Shown here one piece after another: positions 1-7,066 of a stretch of 8,339 bases of DNA. The DNA is from an uncultured Collinsella sp. (GTDB taxonomy: Bacteria; Actinomycetota; Coriobacteriia; Coriobacteriales; Coriobacteriaceae), in NCBI GenBank assembly GCA_905204635.1, contig CAJLAN010000060.1:1-8339 (forward strand), read 5' to 3'. The position numbers and the translations under genes are program-made. A model generated the notes under the pieces. The model saw only the letters and a list, made by a program, of their open reading frames with translations. It was not told the origin of the DNA and ran no database searches. Numbering within the stretch: position 1 is the first letter of the stretch; every line of letters begins with the position of its first letter.

Positions 1-294
1 GCAAATGCCGTCGTCTATATTCCAAACGGTCTCGCCCTCGGCGACATCGATACCGGCATTTCGAGCACACGAGACGCCCGCGTTTTCCTGGTCAATCACC
101 AGTACGCGATCGTCGGCCTGCGCGATCTGGCGCAACACGTTCAACGAATCATCAGTCGAACCGTCGTTGACGCAGACAACCTGAATCGAACGCTCAGACT
201 GGGCCAACAGCGAATCGAGGCATCGCTGAATGGAGCGCGCAGAGTTGTAAACGGGGACGACAATGGTAGCTTTAGGACACGAGGCCTCTCCCAT
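1..294 (-). CDS. Family 2 glycosyltransferase, N-terminal part (runs off the window)
   Basis: Reading the minus strand from an ATG at 294 gives 98 uninterrupted codons up to the window edge, so only the N-terminus is present. It begins MGEASCPKATIVVPVYNSAR and shows the nucleotide-binding start of a GT-A fold: the IVVPVYN strand, a CLDSLLAQS helix and the VNDGSTDD loop that contacts the sugar nucleotide. Near residues 92-95 a WNIDD segment lies where these enzymes carry the metal-binding DXD-type motif. Family 2 enzymes transfer a sugar from a nucleotide donor to a lipid-linked or surface glycan; the acceptor cannot be told from this fragment. The start is supported by a GAGGGGG ribosome binding site that overlaps the stop codon of the upstream glycosyltransferase, so the two genes are probably co-transcribed and translationally coupled. 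Confidence 0.85.
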   Translation of the reverse strand, partial: MGEASCPKATIVVPVYNSARSIQRCLDSLLAQSERSIQVVCVNDGSTDDSLNVLRQIAQADDRVLVIDQENAGVSCARNAGIDVAEGETVWNIDDGIC

Positions 295-300
295 GCCGAC

Positions 301-1404
301 CTACCCCCTCAGCGATTCGATGAGGAAGGCAGCAACCACGCCTGGGCCTCCAACCGAGGCGTAATACTTAGCACGCCCCAAGGCACCATCCGTCGCAAAA
401 CTCGGATGCTCGTCAACCCAGCCCTCAGGATCTTTGAGGATGGCAGCGAGATTTGCGCGCTTCCACGGCTTGAGGTCGTCAAGCGAAAACTCCCCCGCGT
501 CCAAGGCCGCTTGGAACTCCTTGGCCATCTGAACCAGGAACTCCTTATAGAACTTAGGCGCCAGGCGCACGTAGTTCCACATGTACGAATCGTACTTAAT
601 GAGCTGATTGAACTTGAGCATGCGCGCGACATCGCCGCTTGCGTGGCCGCGGGCATAATCCTCTCGAATCCAACGCTCAATCTCGGCATACTCGGTATTG
701 ACGCAAAAGACCTTAGCCGAAGAATTGACCGAGGAATTCTCGTTGTCCTGGCGATACGACAACACGGCATCATGTAGGTAAACAGCCTTATCGGCGCACG
801 CGATCACCTTAAAGGCGAACGACGTGTCCTGAAAGGATGCCCCCGGAGTCGGCAGGAACGTAATGCCGTTGCGCTCAAGAAAATCGCGACGGTACACGGC
901 CGACCAAATCGACGGCTTTTGCTTAAAGAACTGCGTCGTATCGCTCGGATGCACCGGCTTGCCGCAATCCTGAGGTCTAAACATCTCGTGCAGCGAACGG
1001 CGCTCCTCGGGCTTAGACCAGTAGAAATCAAAGTTCGCCTTCGCAAAGTCGGCATTATTGCTATCGGCGGCCGAGACAAGTTTTTCGAGTGCGTCGGACG
1101 CCATAAAGTCATCGGACTCCAAGATGCCAACGTACTTGCCACGCGCCATCTCCAGACCGTGGTTCATCGAGTCGCCGTAGCCGCTGTTGGGATTGACGGC
1201 CATCTTGACGCGCCCATCGCGCTCCATATACTCGCGGATAATCGCCGGCGAGTTGTCGGTCGACCCGTCGTTAATGCAGATGATCTCGATGTCCTTGAGC
1301 GTCTGCGCCAGGGCGGAATCGAGGCACTCGCGCAGGTAGCGCTGAACATTGTAAATGGGAATAAGCAGCGACAGAACAGGGCTGCCAGAGGCGTTAGTAG
1401 ACAA
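301..1404 (-). CDS. Family 2 glycosyltransferase (surface glycan synthesis)
   Basis: A 367-residue GT-A glycosyltransferase. Visible motifs are LLIPIYN (residues 13-19), INDGSTDN (44-51), a GYGDSMNHGLEMARG segment (75-89) and ESDD (96-99), the expected DXD-type metal and donor site. Further on, a WSAVYRRDFL stretch and a FQDTSF motif occupy the usual acceptor-side and catalytic-base region. No membrane segment is evident, so the enzyme is probably cytoplasmic or peripheral. It likely adds one sugar to a capsule or cell-wall polysaccharide; donor and acceptor are unknown. The start codon is TTG at 1404-1402, chosen because AAGGAG lies 5 bases upstream and the first in-frame ATG is about 60 codons further in. 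The next gene begins 6 bases past this one's stop, indicating an operon. Confidence 0.9.
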   Translation of the reverse strand: MSTNASGSPVLSLLIPIYNVQRYLRECLDSALAQTLKDIEIICINDGSTDNSPAIIREYMERDGRVKMAVNPNSGYGDSMNHGLEMARGKYVGILESDDFMASDALEKLVSAADSNNADFAKANFDFYWSKPEERRSLHEMFRPQDCGKPVHPSDTTQFFKQKPSIWSAVYRRDFLERNGITFLPTPGASFQDTSFAFKVIACADKAVYLHDAVLSYRQDNENSSVNSSAKVFCVNTEYAEIERWIREDYARGHASGDVARMLKFNQLIKYDSYMWNYVRLAPKFYKEFLVQMAKEFQAALDAGEFSLDDLKPWKRANLAAILKDPEGWVDEHPSFATDGALGRAKYYASVGGPGVVAAFLIESLRG

Positions 1405-1409
1405 ATGTG

Positions 1410-1415
1410 CTCCTT
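1410..1415 (-). promoter_or_regulatory. Ribosome binding site that fixes a TTG start
   Basis: The minus strand reads AAGGAG followed by CACAT and then TTG. This near-perfect Shine-Dalgarno sequence at 5-base spacing supports TTG as the initiation codon of the glycosyltransferase ending at 301. Confidence 0.7.
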
Positions 1416-1554
1416 AGGAAATACCTGTCGTTTCATGGTATCAAAGGGCCAGCGCGCCAGCGGGCGTTTATATAATCTATGGAGCCTCTTGCGGGCAAAG
1501 CAGCCCCACGTCATGCGGCGGGCCCGTGGCAGGTTCCTGCGTTTTATTCAAAGC

Positions 1555-1585
1555 TTGCCGTCAAGGTGCGCCGAGCCTTTACAAT
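1555..1585 (+). promoter_or_regulatory. Possible sigma-70 promoter for the plus-strand glycosyltransferase
   Basis: TTGCCG (1555-1560) and TACAAT (1580-1585) resemble -35 and -10 boxes, but the 19-base spacer is longer than ideal. They lie in the 256-base gap between divergent glycosyltransferase genes and would give a leader of roughly 70 bases. The rest of that gap (1405-1554) holds no gene that I can support; a TATATAA stretch near 1470 could be the -10 of the minus-strand operon, without a convincing -35. Confidence 0.3.
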
Positions 1586-1660
1586 AGGACAGTCCCAAGG
1601 ACGTATTCGATAGCTTCCGTGCAGCGCATGCGCGCCGCACGTGAAAGGATATATTGCCCC

Positions 1661-2680
1661 ATGCCTTCAACCCTCCCCGCCCCCATCGATAAGCTCGCCA
1701 TCGTCGTCGTTACGTACAAACGCCAGGAACTCCTGGCCAATTTGTTCGACTCCATGACCGAGCTCACGGCCGCGCCCTGGCGCATCGTGATTGTCGATAA
1801 CGAGAATTCACGCGAGACCGAGGCCATGTGCACCGCATTCAACGAGCGCCTGACCAACCTGTGGGGCATCGACACCGAGCAGCCTGACGCGCAGGGCGGC
1901 ACCGACCGCGTCATCTACGCCCCGCAGCTTGAAAACGGTGGCGGCGCGGGCGGCTTCTCCGCCGGCACCAAGTGCGCCTACGACCTGGGCGCCCAGTGGT
2001 TCTGGGTGATGGACGACGACGTGCTCGTCATCCCCGAAGGCATCGAGCGTCTTGCCAAGTGGACCGACCGCTACGATGTCATCCAGGGTTCGCGCCTGGA
2101 CTTTGACGGCGGTGCCTTCTTTTGGCAATACCAACTCATCCTTTCACTCGGCATTCCCAACCCTGTCGCCAAGTGGGACCTAGGACCCGAGGGCTACCGC
2201 GCCATGAACCAGCTGTGCTTTGAGGGCGGCATGTTCTCGCGCCGCGTGGTCGACAAGATTGGCCTGCCTGACGCGCGCTTCTTTATCTACGGTGACGACG
2301 CCTGCTACGGCTACGTAGCCAGCCAACACTTCCCCGCCGCCGTGGTCGCCGACGTGGTGCTCAAGCGCGCCCGCGCCGTCTCTAACTGGGATATCGCCGG
2401 CAAGCGCCAGCTCAACTCCACGAGCGACACCAACCGTTACTACATCATGCGCAACCGCGGTTATCTGGCCCGCTACATGCAGATTTACGGCGACTATCAC
2501 CCCGTGCTGTTCCGCCTAGGCAACGCCGCGACCTTCTGCAAGGAGTTCATTCGCCTGGCCGCCGTTGACAAGTGCTTTAAGACCGGAATTCCGGCGCTAC
2601 GTCGCGGCATGAAGGACGCCCGCAAGATCATCAAGGACCCCAACTGGAAGCCCATGCCGCCCATGAAGGACACCGAGTAA
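1661..2680 (+). CDS. GlfT1-like family 2 glycosyltransferase (galactofuranosyl/rhamnosyl type)
   Basis: A 339-residue glycosyltransferase. The N-terminus has LAIVVVTYKRQELL (12-25) and IVIVDNENS (42-50), followed by ENGGGAGGFSAG (91-102) and WFWVMDDDV (113-121), the metal-binding DDD. A later GMFSRR...GLP...FFIYGDD block (about 190-213) is the region of the catalytic aspartate. The N-GGAGGF plus MDDD combination is typical of actinobacterial GlfT1-like galactofuranosyltransferases and rhamnosyltransferases, and the length is close to that of GlfT1. The actual donor cannot be settled from sequence alone. The ATG at 1661 is preferred because AAAGGA lies about 11 bases upstream and the protein matches the family from there; the frame stays open upstream to 1526 but that part looks non-coding. 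It is transcribed divergently from the two minus-strand glycosyltransferases, suggesting a shared surface-glycan locus. Confidence 0.85.
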   Translation: MPSTLPAPIDKLAIVVVTYKRQELLANLFDSMTELTAAPWRIVIVDNENSRETEAMCTAFNERLTNLWGIDTEQPDAQGGTDRVIYAPQLENGGGAGGFSAGTKCAYDLGAQWFWVMDDDVLVIPEGIERLAKWTDRYDVIQGSRLDFDGGAFFWQYQLILSLGIPNPVAKWDLGPEGYRAMNQLCFEGGMFSRRVVDKIGLPDARFFIYGDDACYGYVASQHFPAAVVADVVLKRARAVSNWDIAGKRQLNSTSDTNRYYIMRNRGYLARYMQIYGDYHPVLFRLGNAATFCKEFIRLAAVDKCFKTGIPALRRGMKDARKIIKDPNWKPMPPMKDTE

Positions 2681-2704
2681 CGGAAGCCGGAAACACCTCG
2701 GCGC

Positions 2705-4501
2705 TTAAAGCCGCTGGCACACCGTAGCCACATGCTGCCCATCAAAACCGAACCCCCAGCGCATGCGGCCAATGCCGGGTCGCGGCACACGGATTTCGTC
2801 GATGCCGTCGCGCTCTATGTCGAGCAGCGCCTGCACGGCCAGCAATTCCAGGCCCAGCGCATCCACACCGGGGTCATACATCATGTTGATCGTTATCAGC
2901 GGACGTTCATCGAGCATACCGATCGTATCGGCTATGTCGAACACGGCGCCCGTAGGAAAAACCTGGATGTCCCAGCGATCCGCGCCACACTTTCGCCTCG
3001 AAGCAGGATTGGCATAGCCCGGCAATCCAAAGCAGAGTCCTTGCAAGAGTAGGTGATATGGCAGCGGTGTATCTGGGTCGGTCCCACCGATTCCCGCATC
3101 CCCCAAGATGCGGCTTAGCGCCCGCCTCACGGTATCCTCGTTCCCATGGCACAGCCCGTCGCGAAACGTATCGACGTCTCGAATGTCTTCTGCAGCGCAC
3201 TCAAACCACTCAATAATCACTAGACGCAAGGCCTGGCGAAGCTCGTTATTGGGCAATCGCAAAGCACGGAGGCAATCGCCATGCTCTGGCTCCTCAGTCA
3301 TATCCGTCGTGAGAAAACCGGACAGATACAGCGCTGTCCACATGCCATCGTCAGGCGAGACATCTGGCTCTGCTGTGCCCAAACAAAGCGGAGCCTCAGC
3401 GCACCCATGGGCCTCGAGCAAATCAAACAAGACCGAAAGGCGGTCGAGATTCCACCCGGCAACTACCCTACTCAGGCAATCGGCATATCCATACAGATCA
3501 GCACGCACAGGCGCCGTGCAGCCTCGGCCCAGAAAACCGATCACACGCTCTGGACTCGAGCAATAGGCCCTGCCAAACCGATATCCCTCGAGCCATTCAC
3601 GCGCATCATCCAGGTATTCCTCGCGCCCAGCATGATTCAAAAGAGCCTCGACCTCGGCATCCGAAAAACCGAAACATCGGTCACACCACGCTGACAGCGG
3701 CGTCGTCAGACAATACGAGCAGCCGCGCGAAGAAAGCGCCGCTTCGGCAGGGCCGGGACACTCCCCCATCAGACACGTCAGCCGCAACGAATCGCGCGCA
3801 GCGGCAATGGCGTCGAACAGCACGCGATCGAATAGCCCTGCCGGATCAGCACCGGAAGCGCCCCTCGCGCTTGCACGGCCCAACCATGCCGCATCGTACC
3901 CATCAACGAGCAATACAACCTGCTCATCGCAGGCCATCTCCAGCAGCTCAATGAGCACGCCAAGCACCGAGGCGACCTCGTCCTCGCTCGCCGCGCCACG
4001 CGCAACACGTTCGATGTGACGCACCTTGTCTCGAGCTAAATCCGGAGCCTCCAAAAGCGCCAGCAGGCGGACGCACTCGCCCGAAAGAGCATCGCGCACG
4101 ACGTCGGCAATAGCGGCGCCACGCCTCGCAGCGCCAGAAAAATCCAGCGATATCACCGGATAGCAAGCGTACTCGTCCCGATAACGCCCACCGTCTGCAT
4201 CCCAAATCTGAGCATTGGCAAACAAACGCTGATCAGCGCGACCAACCGCTGGACGCTCCAGAAAAGCCCTGAGCATCGACAAGTTCATGCTTTTGCCAAA
4301 ACCCTCGGGTCGACAGCACACCACAACGGACGCGTCGCAGTCCAACGCATCGGCAATAAACATGGTCTTGTCGACCAGCGTGCAGCAACCAAGAGCCTCC
4401 GCATAGTCGTGCATGCCAATGGGCAAAGCCGCATCGTCGGCACAGCCGATCAAACGCACGCCAAAGCCAGCAGCACAATCAACATTTGCCTGTTCAGACA
4501 C
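2705..4501 (-). CDS. Divergent AAA-ATPase-like / PD-(D/E)XK family protein, probably catalytically degenerate
   Basis: A 598-residue protein of the common bacterial AAA-ATPase_like (PF09820) plus PDDEXK_9 (PF08011) architecture; the cellular role of this family is not settled. From the N-terminus: LPIGMHDYAE (26-35), LVDKTMFIADAL (42-53), Walker A RPEGFGKS (64-71), YPVISLDFS (114-122), a Walker B strand QVVLLVDGYD (194-203) and later a WLEGYRFG motif. The C-terminus has the family's YH-LLLQGL segment, WDIQV (510-514) and a terminal RWGFGF strand. Several key positions differ from what I recall of the family: Walker B is DGYD rather than DEYD, the SNRE-type glutamate is replaced (SRRKCG), and no E-x-K follows the retained aspartate D511. 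The start is taken as GTG at 4501, 9 bases after AGGGGG; TTG at 4504 is an alternative. It converges on the preceding glycosyltransferase with a 24-base gap. Confidence 0.75.
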   Translation of the reverse strand: MSEQANVDCAAGFGVRLIGCADDAALPIGMHDYAEALGCCTLVDKTMFIADALDCDASVVVCCRPEGFGKSMNLSMLRAFLERPAVGRADQRLFANAQIWDADGGRYRDEYACYPVISLDFSGAARRGAAIADVVRDALSGECVRLLALLEAPDLARDKVRHIERVARGAASEDEVASVLGVLIELLEMACDEQVVLLVDGYDAAWLGRASARGASGADPAGLFDRVLFDAIAAARDSLRLTCLMGECPGPAEAALSSRGCSYCLTTPLSAWCDRCFGFSDAEVEALLNHAGREEYLDDAREWLEGYRFGRAYCSSPERVIGFLGRGCTAPVRADLYGYADCLSRVVAGWNLDRLSVLFDLLEAHGCAEAPLCLGTAEPDVSPDDGMWTALYLSGFLTTDMTEEPEHGDCLRALRLPNNELRQALRLVIIEWFECAAEDIRDVDTFRDGLCHGNEDTVRRALSRILGDAGIGGTDPDTPLPYHLLLQGLCFGLPGYANPASRRKCGADRWDIQVFPTGAVFDIADTIGMLDERPLITINMMYDPGVDALGLELLAVQALLDIERDGIDEIRVPRPGIGRMRWGFGFDGQHVATVCQRL

Positions 4502-4510
4502 CAAAACGTT

Positions 4511-4516
4511 CCCCCT
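4511..4516 (-). promoter_or_regulatory. Ribosome binding site that decides the start of the AAA-ATPase-like gene
   Basis: The minus strand reads AGGGGG, then 9 bases, then GTG; an in-frame TTG lies 6 bases from it. The frame continues upstream to an ATG at 4633, but that extension would begin inside the terminator tail of the preceding gene and lies outside the recognisable family domain. A TACAAT at 4541-4536 could be a -10 box, with no clear -35. Confidence 0.5.
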
Positions 4517-4630
4517 AAATCGCAGCACGATGCCAATTGTAATGACCGCATCGCATGTACCGATGTCGCCGCGCAAACATATCGGGCAACGGTAGTAACA
4601 AGAGGTGTGAGGGGGCACAATTAATCGTTG

Positions 4631-4671
4631 CACAACAAAACGGGGCCCGATACATTCGCACCGGACCCCGT
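4631..4671 (-). terminator. Intrinsic terminator of the secreted-protein gene
   Basis: Bases 4640-4649 and 4662-4671 form a GC-rich 10-base stem with one internal mismatch, ACGGGGTCCG pairing with CGGGCCCCGT around a 12-base loop. Read on the minus strand it is followed by TTTTGTTGTG. It begins about 33 bases past the stop codon of the minus-strand gene ending at 4704, so it should end that transcript and insulate the AAA-ATPase-like gene downstream. Confidence 0.85.
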
Positions 4672-4703
4672 CCCGACTATTTAGTTATCTGGCAACTAAG
4701 AGC

Positions 4704-6518
4704 CTACTCCCCCGAGTCGTCCTCCCCAGAAGCCTTCTTCTGCTGATCGAGCTTATACTTACCACTTACGATAGACGTAGCGCCCAGCGTGGCCAAGCTC
4801 GCGCTGGCAAGGCTCGCCATAACGATAAGGTCGCCCGTCTTGGGCATGTTACCGCCCGAAGTCTTAGTCGTTGTAGTGGTGGTTGTAGTGGTCACCGTCT
4901 TGGAGTCATTTTGCTCTTGGTTCTGGTTGTCGGTGTTGCCCTTACTGCTGTCCTCGCCCTGCTGCTTTCCGTCCTCGGTCTTGTCCTTGTTCTTGTCCTT
5001 CTCCTCAGATTCAGACTTCTTGTCCTCGTCCTTCTTCTGAGCGGACTTGTCGTCCTTCTCATCAGAGCTAGAACCCTTATCGGATTCAACCTTCTCGGAA
5101 GCCTTATCCTTGGAGTCGCCCTTTACGGCTTCGGTCTTTTCCGTGGAAGCCTGATCAGAGTTGTCCTTGTTCTGAGTCGAACCATTATTGACGCCAGCCA
5201 TCAGCGAAGAGCCCAGCGTAGAACCAAGCTGCTCGGAGAAAGAAGGCTTCTTGTCCGGCGAAGCAACGGGAGCGTCCGGCGCCTTATTCGAGTCGTCCTT
5301 GGAAGCATCGGAATCAGGGGTTGCGTCAGAGCCGGAGCCGTTGTTAGAGCCGGTATCAACGGACGAATCGCTCGAGCCGGTAGATGAGTTAGAGGTGTCA
5401 GCGCCGGTCGAACCAGAAGCGTCGCTGTCCGTATTGCCGGCAGAGCTTGAAGACGAATCGCCCGCAGCAGAGCCGTTCGAATTGGAGCCGTTCGAGGTAG
5501 AGCCGTCGTTGGTAGTGCCACCAGCCGAGCCATTACCGTCAGCATCGGTCGAGGGCGTATCCATCCTGTCATCGTTGGGATCGTCACTCGAGTCGTCATT
5601 CGAATCAGGTGTCGGCGAGGGCGCCGGTGTGGGCTCGGGCTGCACGGGCGTCGCAGCGGCTGCCTCGTCCTCGGCGATATAAGCCAAGCAGTCCTTCAGC
5701 TCATTCTTATAACGATTCTTCCAGCCCTCATGATACTGGGGCTGGCTCGAATACTTGGTCGCCACGTTATTGACCACGCTGTTGGAGAGCGCCGTCACAA
5801 ACTCGCGGTCGGACATATCATTGGAAAGATTCGCCCAGCGGAAAAAGTCCCTGCAGCCACCGGTGCCGCACATGTTGGTAATGCTCCACACCATGCCCTT
5901 GACGCAATCGGCGCGGCCCGAAATATCAATACCCAGGCCGCTCTTGAGCCACGCCTCGGTCACCGCATAGTACGAGTTGTACGCATACGCATCTTGAAGT
6001 GCTGAGAACTCAACAGGATCGGTGTTGTACGCACCTTGGAAGGCATCCTGCGCGATATGGCCCAGCTCGGTGAGCTGGCCGTTCTCGTACATGACATTAC
6101 TCGTGTTGGAAATCTCGCTGCCGCGATCAATCGCATCCTTGAGCATGCTGTATTTTTCGGGGTTGTAGTTGTAGGCCTGCTTCATAAACGGAATGAGCGA
6201 CCAACGACGGTCGAACTGGTAATAACCCAGCGCGTTATAGCCGTCACCGTACGAAAAGCCCTGGTTGTAGTTGCCATGGCTCTCGTACTTGGTAAAGTAC
6301 TTCATCTCGGGAGTCACGTTGACAAACGAAACGCCCTGGACCGACCTCAGTACGCCCGAGAAGGACTGCTGGGTGTAGAGACCCTTATCGATATCGGTGG
6401 CATCCGAGGCAACGCCCGGCGTGGGCTCCTCGGCAGCAGCGGGTGCCGGCGCGGAAATGGCGCCAAACGAAAGCGCCAGCGTCAGGCCCGCGACAATCGC
6501 GGAATGCTTGGGCTGCAT
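4704..6518 (-). CDS. Secreted, sortase-anchored protein with lysozyme-like N-terminal domain
   Basis: A 604-residue exported protein. Residues 1-29 form a signal peptide with a hydrophobic core and a likely cleavage after AAA-29. Residues about 60-285 form a folded domain containing YESHGNY (78-84), GYNALGYYQFDRR (93-105) and a VKGMVWSITNMCGTGG segment (206-221). The glutamate in YES, the G-Y-QF motif and the later WS segment resemble the layout of lysozyme/chitosanase-like peptidoglycan hydrolases, so E79 is a candidate catalytic acid; this is an inference. Four cysteines (205, 217, 222, 277) could form disulfides. Residues about 285-557 are low complexity: first Ser/Asp/Asn/Gly-rich, then Lys/Glu/Asp-rich, ending in a run of eight Thr, probably a wall-spanning linker. 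MPKTG (558-562), a hydrophobic stretch and a KYKLDQQKK tail make a sorting signal. ATG at 6518 is preceded by GGGAGGA. Confidence 0.85.
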   Translation of the reverse strand: MQPKHSAIVAGLTLALSFGAISAPAPAAAEEPTPGVASDATDIDKGLYTQQSFSGVLRSVQGVSFVNVTPEMKYFTKYESHGNYNQGFSYGDGYNALGYYQFDRRWSLIPFMKQAYNYNPEKYSMLKDAIDRGSEISNTSNVMYENGQLTELGHIAQDAFQGAYNTDPVEFSALQDAYAYNSYYAVTEAWLKSGLGIDISGRADCVKGMVWSITNMCGTGGCRDFFRWANLSNDMSDREFVTALSNSVVNNVATKYSSQPQYHEGWKNRYKNELKDCLAYIAEDEAAAATPVQPEPTPAPSPTPDSNDDSSDDPNDDRMDTPSTDADGNGSAGGTTNDGSTSNGSNSNGSAAGDSSSSSAGNTDSDASGSTGADTSNSSTGSSDSSVDTGSNNGSGSDATPDSDASKDDSNKAPDAPVASPDKKPSFSEQLGSTLGSSLMAGVNNGSTQNKDNSDQASTEKTEAVKGDSKDKASEKVESDKGSSSDEKDDKSAQKKDEDKKSESEEKDKNKDKTEDGKQQGEDSSKGNTDNQNQEQNDSKTVTTTTTTTTTKTSGGNMPKTGDLIVMASLASASLATLGATSIVSGKYKLDQQKKASGEDDSGE

Positions 6519-6588
6519 AAGATCCTCCCTGCATTGGTATAGTTAAAGTGCAGTTTGCAAAGATAGAAATAAGTATTGCAGCTCGCCC

Positions 6589-6604
6589 GTTGTTGCACAA
6601 CAAC
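6589..6604. repeat. Inverted repeat upstream of the secreted-protein gene
   Basis: GTTGTTG (6589-6595) and CAACAAC (6598-6604) are 7-base inverted arms around CA. The CAACAACCC arm recurs at 6619-6627, 21 bases further on. The site lies about 70 bases upstream of the secreted-protein start and could be an operator, or form a hairpin at the end of the hepT transcript. No U-tract follows, so it is not a typical terminator. No other feature was seen in the 128-base gap, and no confident promoter. Confidence 0.4.
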
Positions 6605-6646
6605 CCCTCGGTAAACGGCAACAACCCTCCGCGAAATCTTAAGGAA

Positions 6647-7066
6647 TTAAACAAACTGGTCGTCGGGCGCCATCAGAAGCTCGCCGTATCGCTCCATCAG
6701 CCCGTCCCTCAACTGACAGAAAGCGGGGATATAGACGTTCAAGATGCGCTGAATCAAGTCTTGAGCGAGCTTGTTGTCGTAGATATGGACGTTCGTATTG
6801 CGGTCTCTGAGCATATCTAGCCAGGCCGCCTCATCAATAAAGTCGTAGAATCGGTACGACTCCTTCAAGATGGCACGAGGAGACCCCGACGCGGCAAGCG
6901 TGGCGCCTTCATACTCGAGCAGACGCTTAAGGAGCTTCCAGCTCAGTTCAAATTGAAGATTGAACTTATTAATCAATCCACTCTGAACAAAATCATTGTT
7001 GAGATCCTGATTGGGCGCATCCTCAAGATTCGCCAAGGCGCTGGCAAAGTTCTCATATTTTTTCAT
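6647..7066 (-). CDS. hepT: HepT-type HEPN toxin / nucleotidyltransferase substrate-binding protein (HI0074 family)
   Basis: A 139-residue all-alpha protein of the HI0074 family (PF08780, HEPN superfamily). Family-typical segments are FNLQFELSWKLLKRLLEYEG (35-54), GSPRAILKESYRF (61-73) and WLDMLRDRNTNVHIYD (82-97). The last contains an exact R-X4-H-X-Y motif, R89, H94 and Y96, which in characterised MntA-HepT pairs is the RNase active site plus the tyrosine that the partner modifies with AMP. All three residues are present, so an active toxin is likely. The start codon lies inside the end of the upstream antitoxin gene (14-base overlap), indicating translational coupling. Base composition is lower in GC than in the neighbours (22 G/C of 60 in 6961-7020), suggesting acquisition. 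Family assignment is firm; the RNA target is unknown. Confidence 0.92.
   Translation of the reverse strand: MKKYENFASALANLEDAPNQDLNNDFVQSGLINKFNLQFELSWKLLKRLLEYEGATLAASGSPRAILKESYRFYDFIDEAAWLDMLRDRNTNVHIYDNKLAQDLIQRILNVYIPAFCQLRDGLMERYGELLMAPDDQFV

Noticed and set aside
919..1587. A 222-codon plus-strand open frame opposite the glycosyltransferase
   Set aside because: It lies antisense to a well-supported glycosyltransferase, has no family motif, and is expected from GC-rich codon bias.
1526..1660. Upstream extension of the GlfT1-like gene to an ATG at 1526
   Set aside because: The added 45 residues do not resemble the family, they cover the candidate promoter, and ATG 1661 has its own ribosome binding site and begins just before the GT-A fold.
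2681..2704. Bidirectional terminator between the convergent genes
   Set aside because: Only a 4-base stem (GCCG 2686-2689 with CGGC 2699-2702) and no T-tract on either strand.
4502..4633. Extension of the AAA-ATPase-like protein to ATG 4633
   Set aside because: It would begin in the tail of the preceding gene's terminator and precede the family domain; AGGGGG before GTG/TTG at 4501/4504 is a better start.
4911..5682. Long plus-strand open frames opposite the low-complexity linker
   Set aside because: They are Leu/Val- or Ser/Glu-rich antisense images of the repetitive Ser/Asp/Lys/Glu codons, with no recognisable domain.
6590..6646. Terminator after hepT
   Set aside because: A GTTGTT/AACAAC hairpin can form on the minus strand, but it is followed by GGGCGAGC instead of a U-tract, so termination there is not supported.
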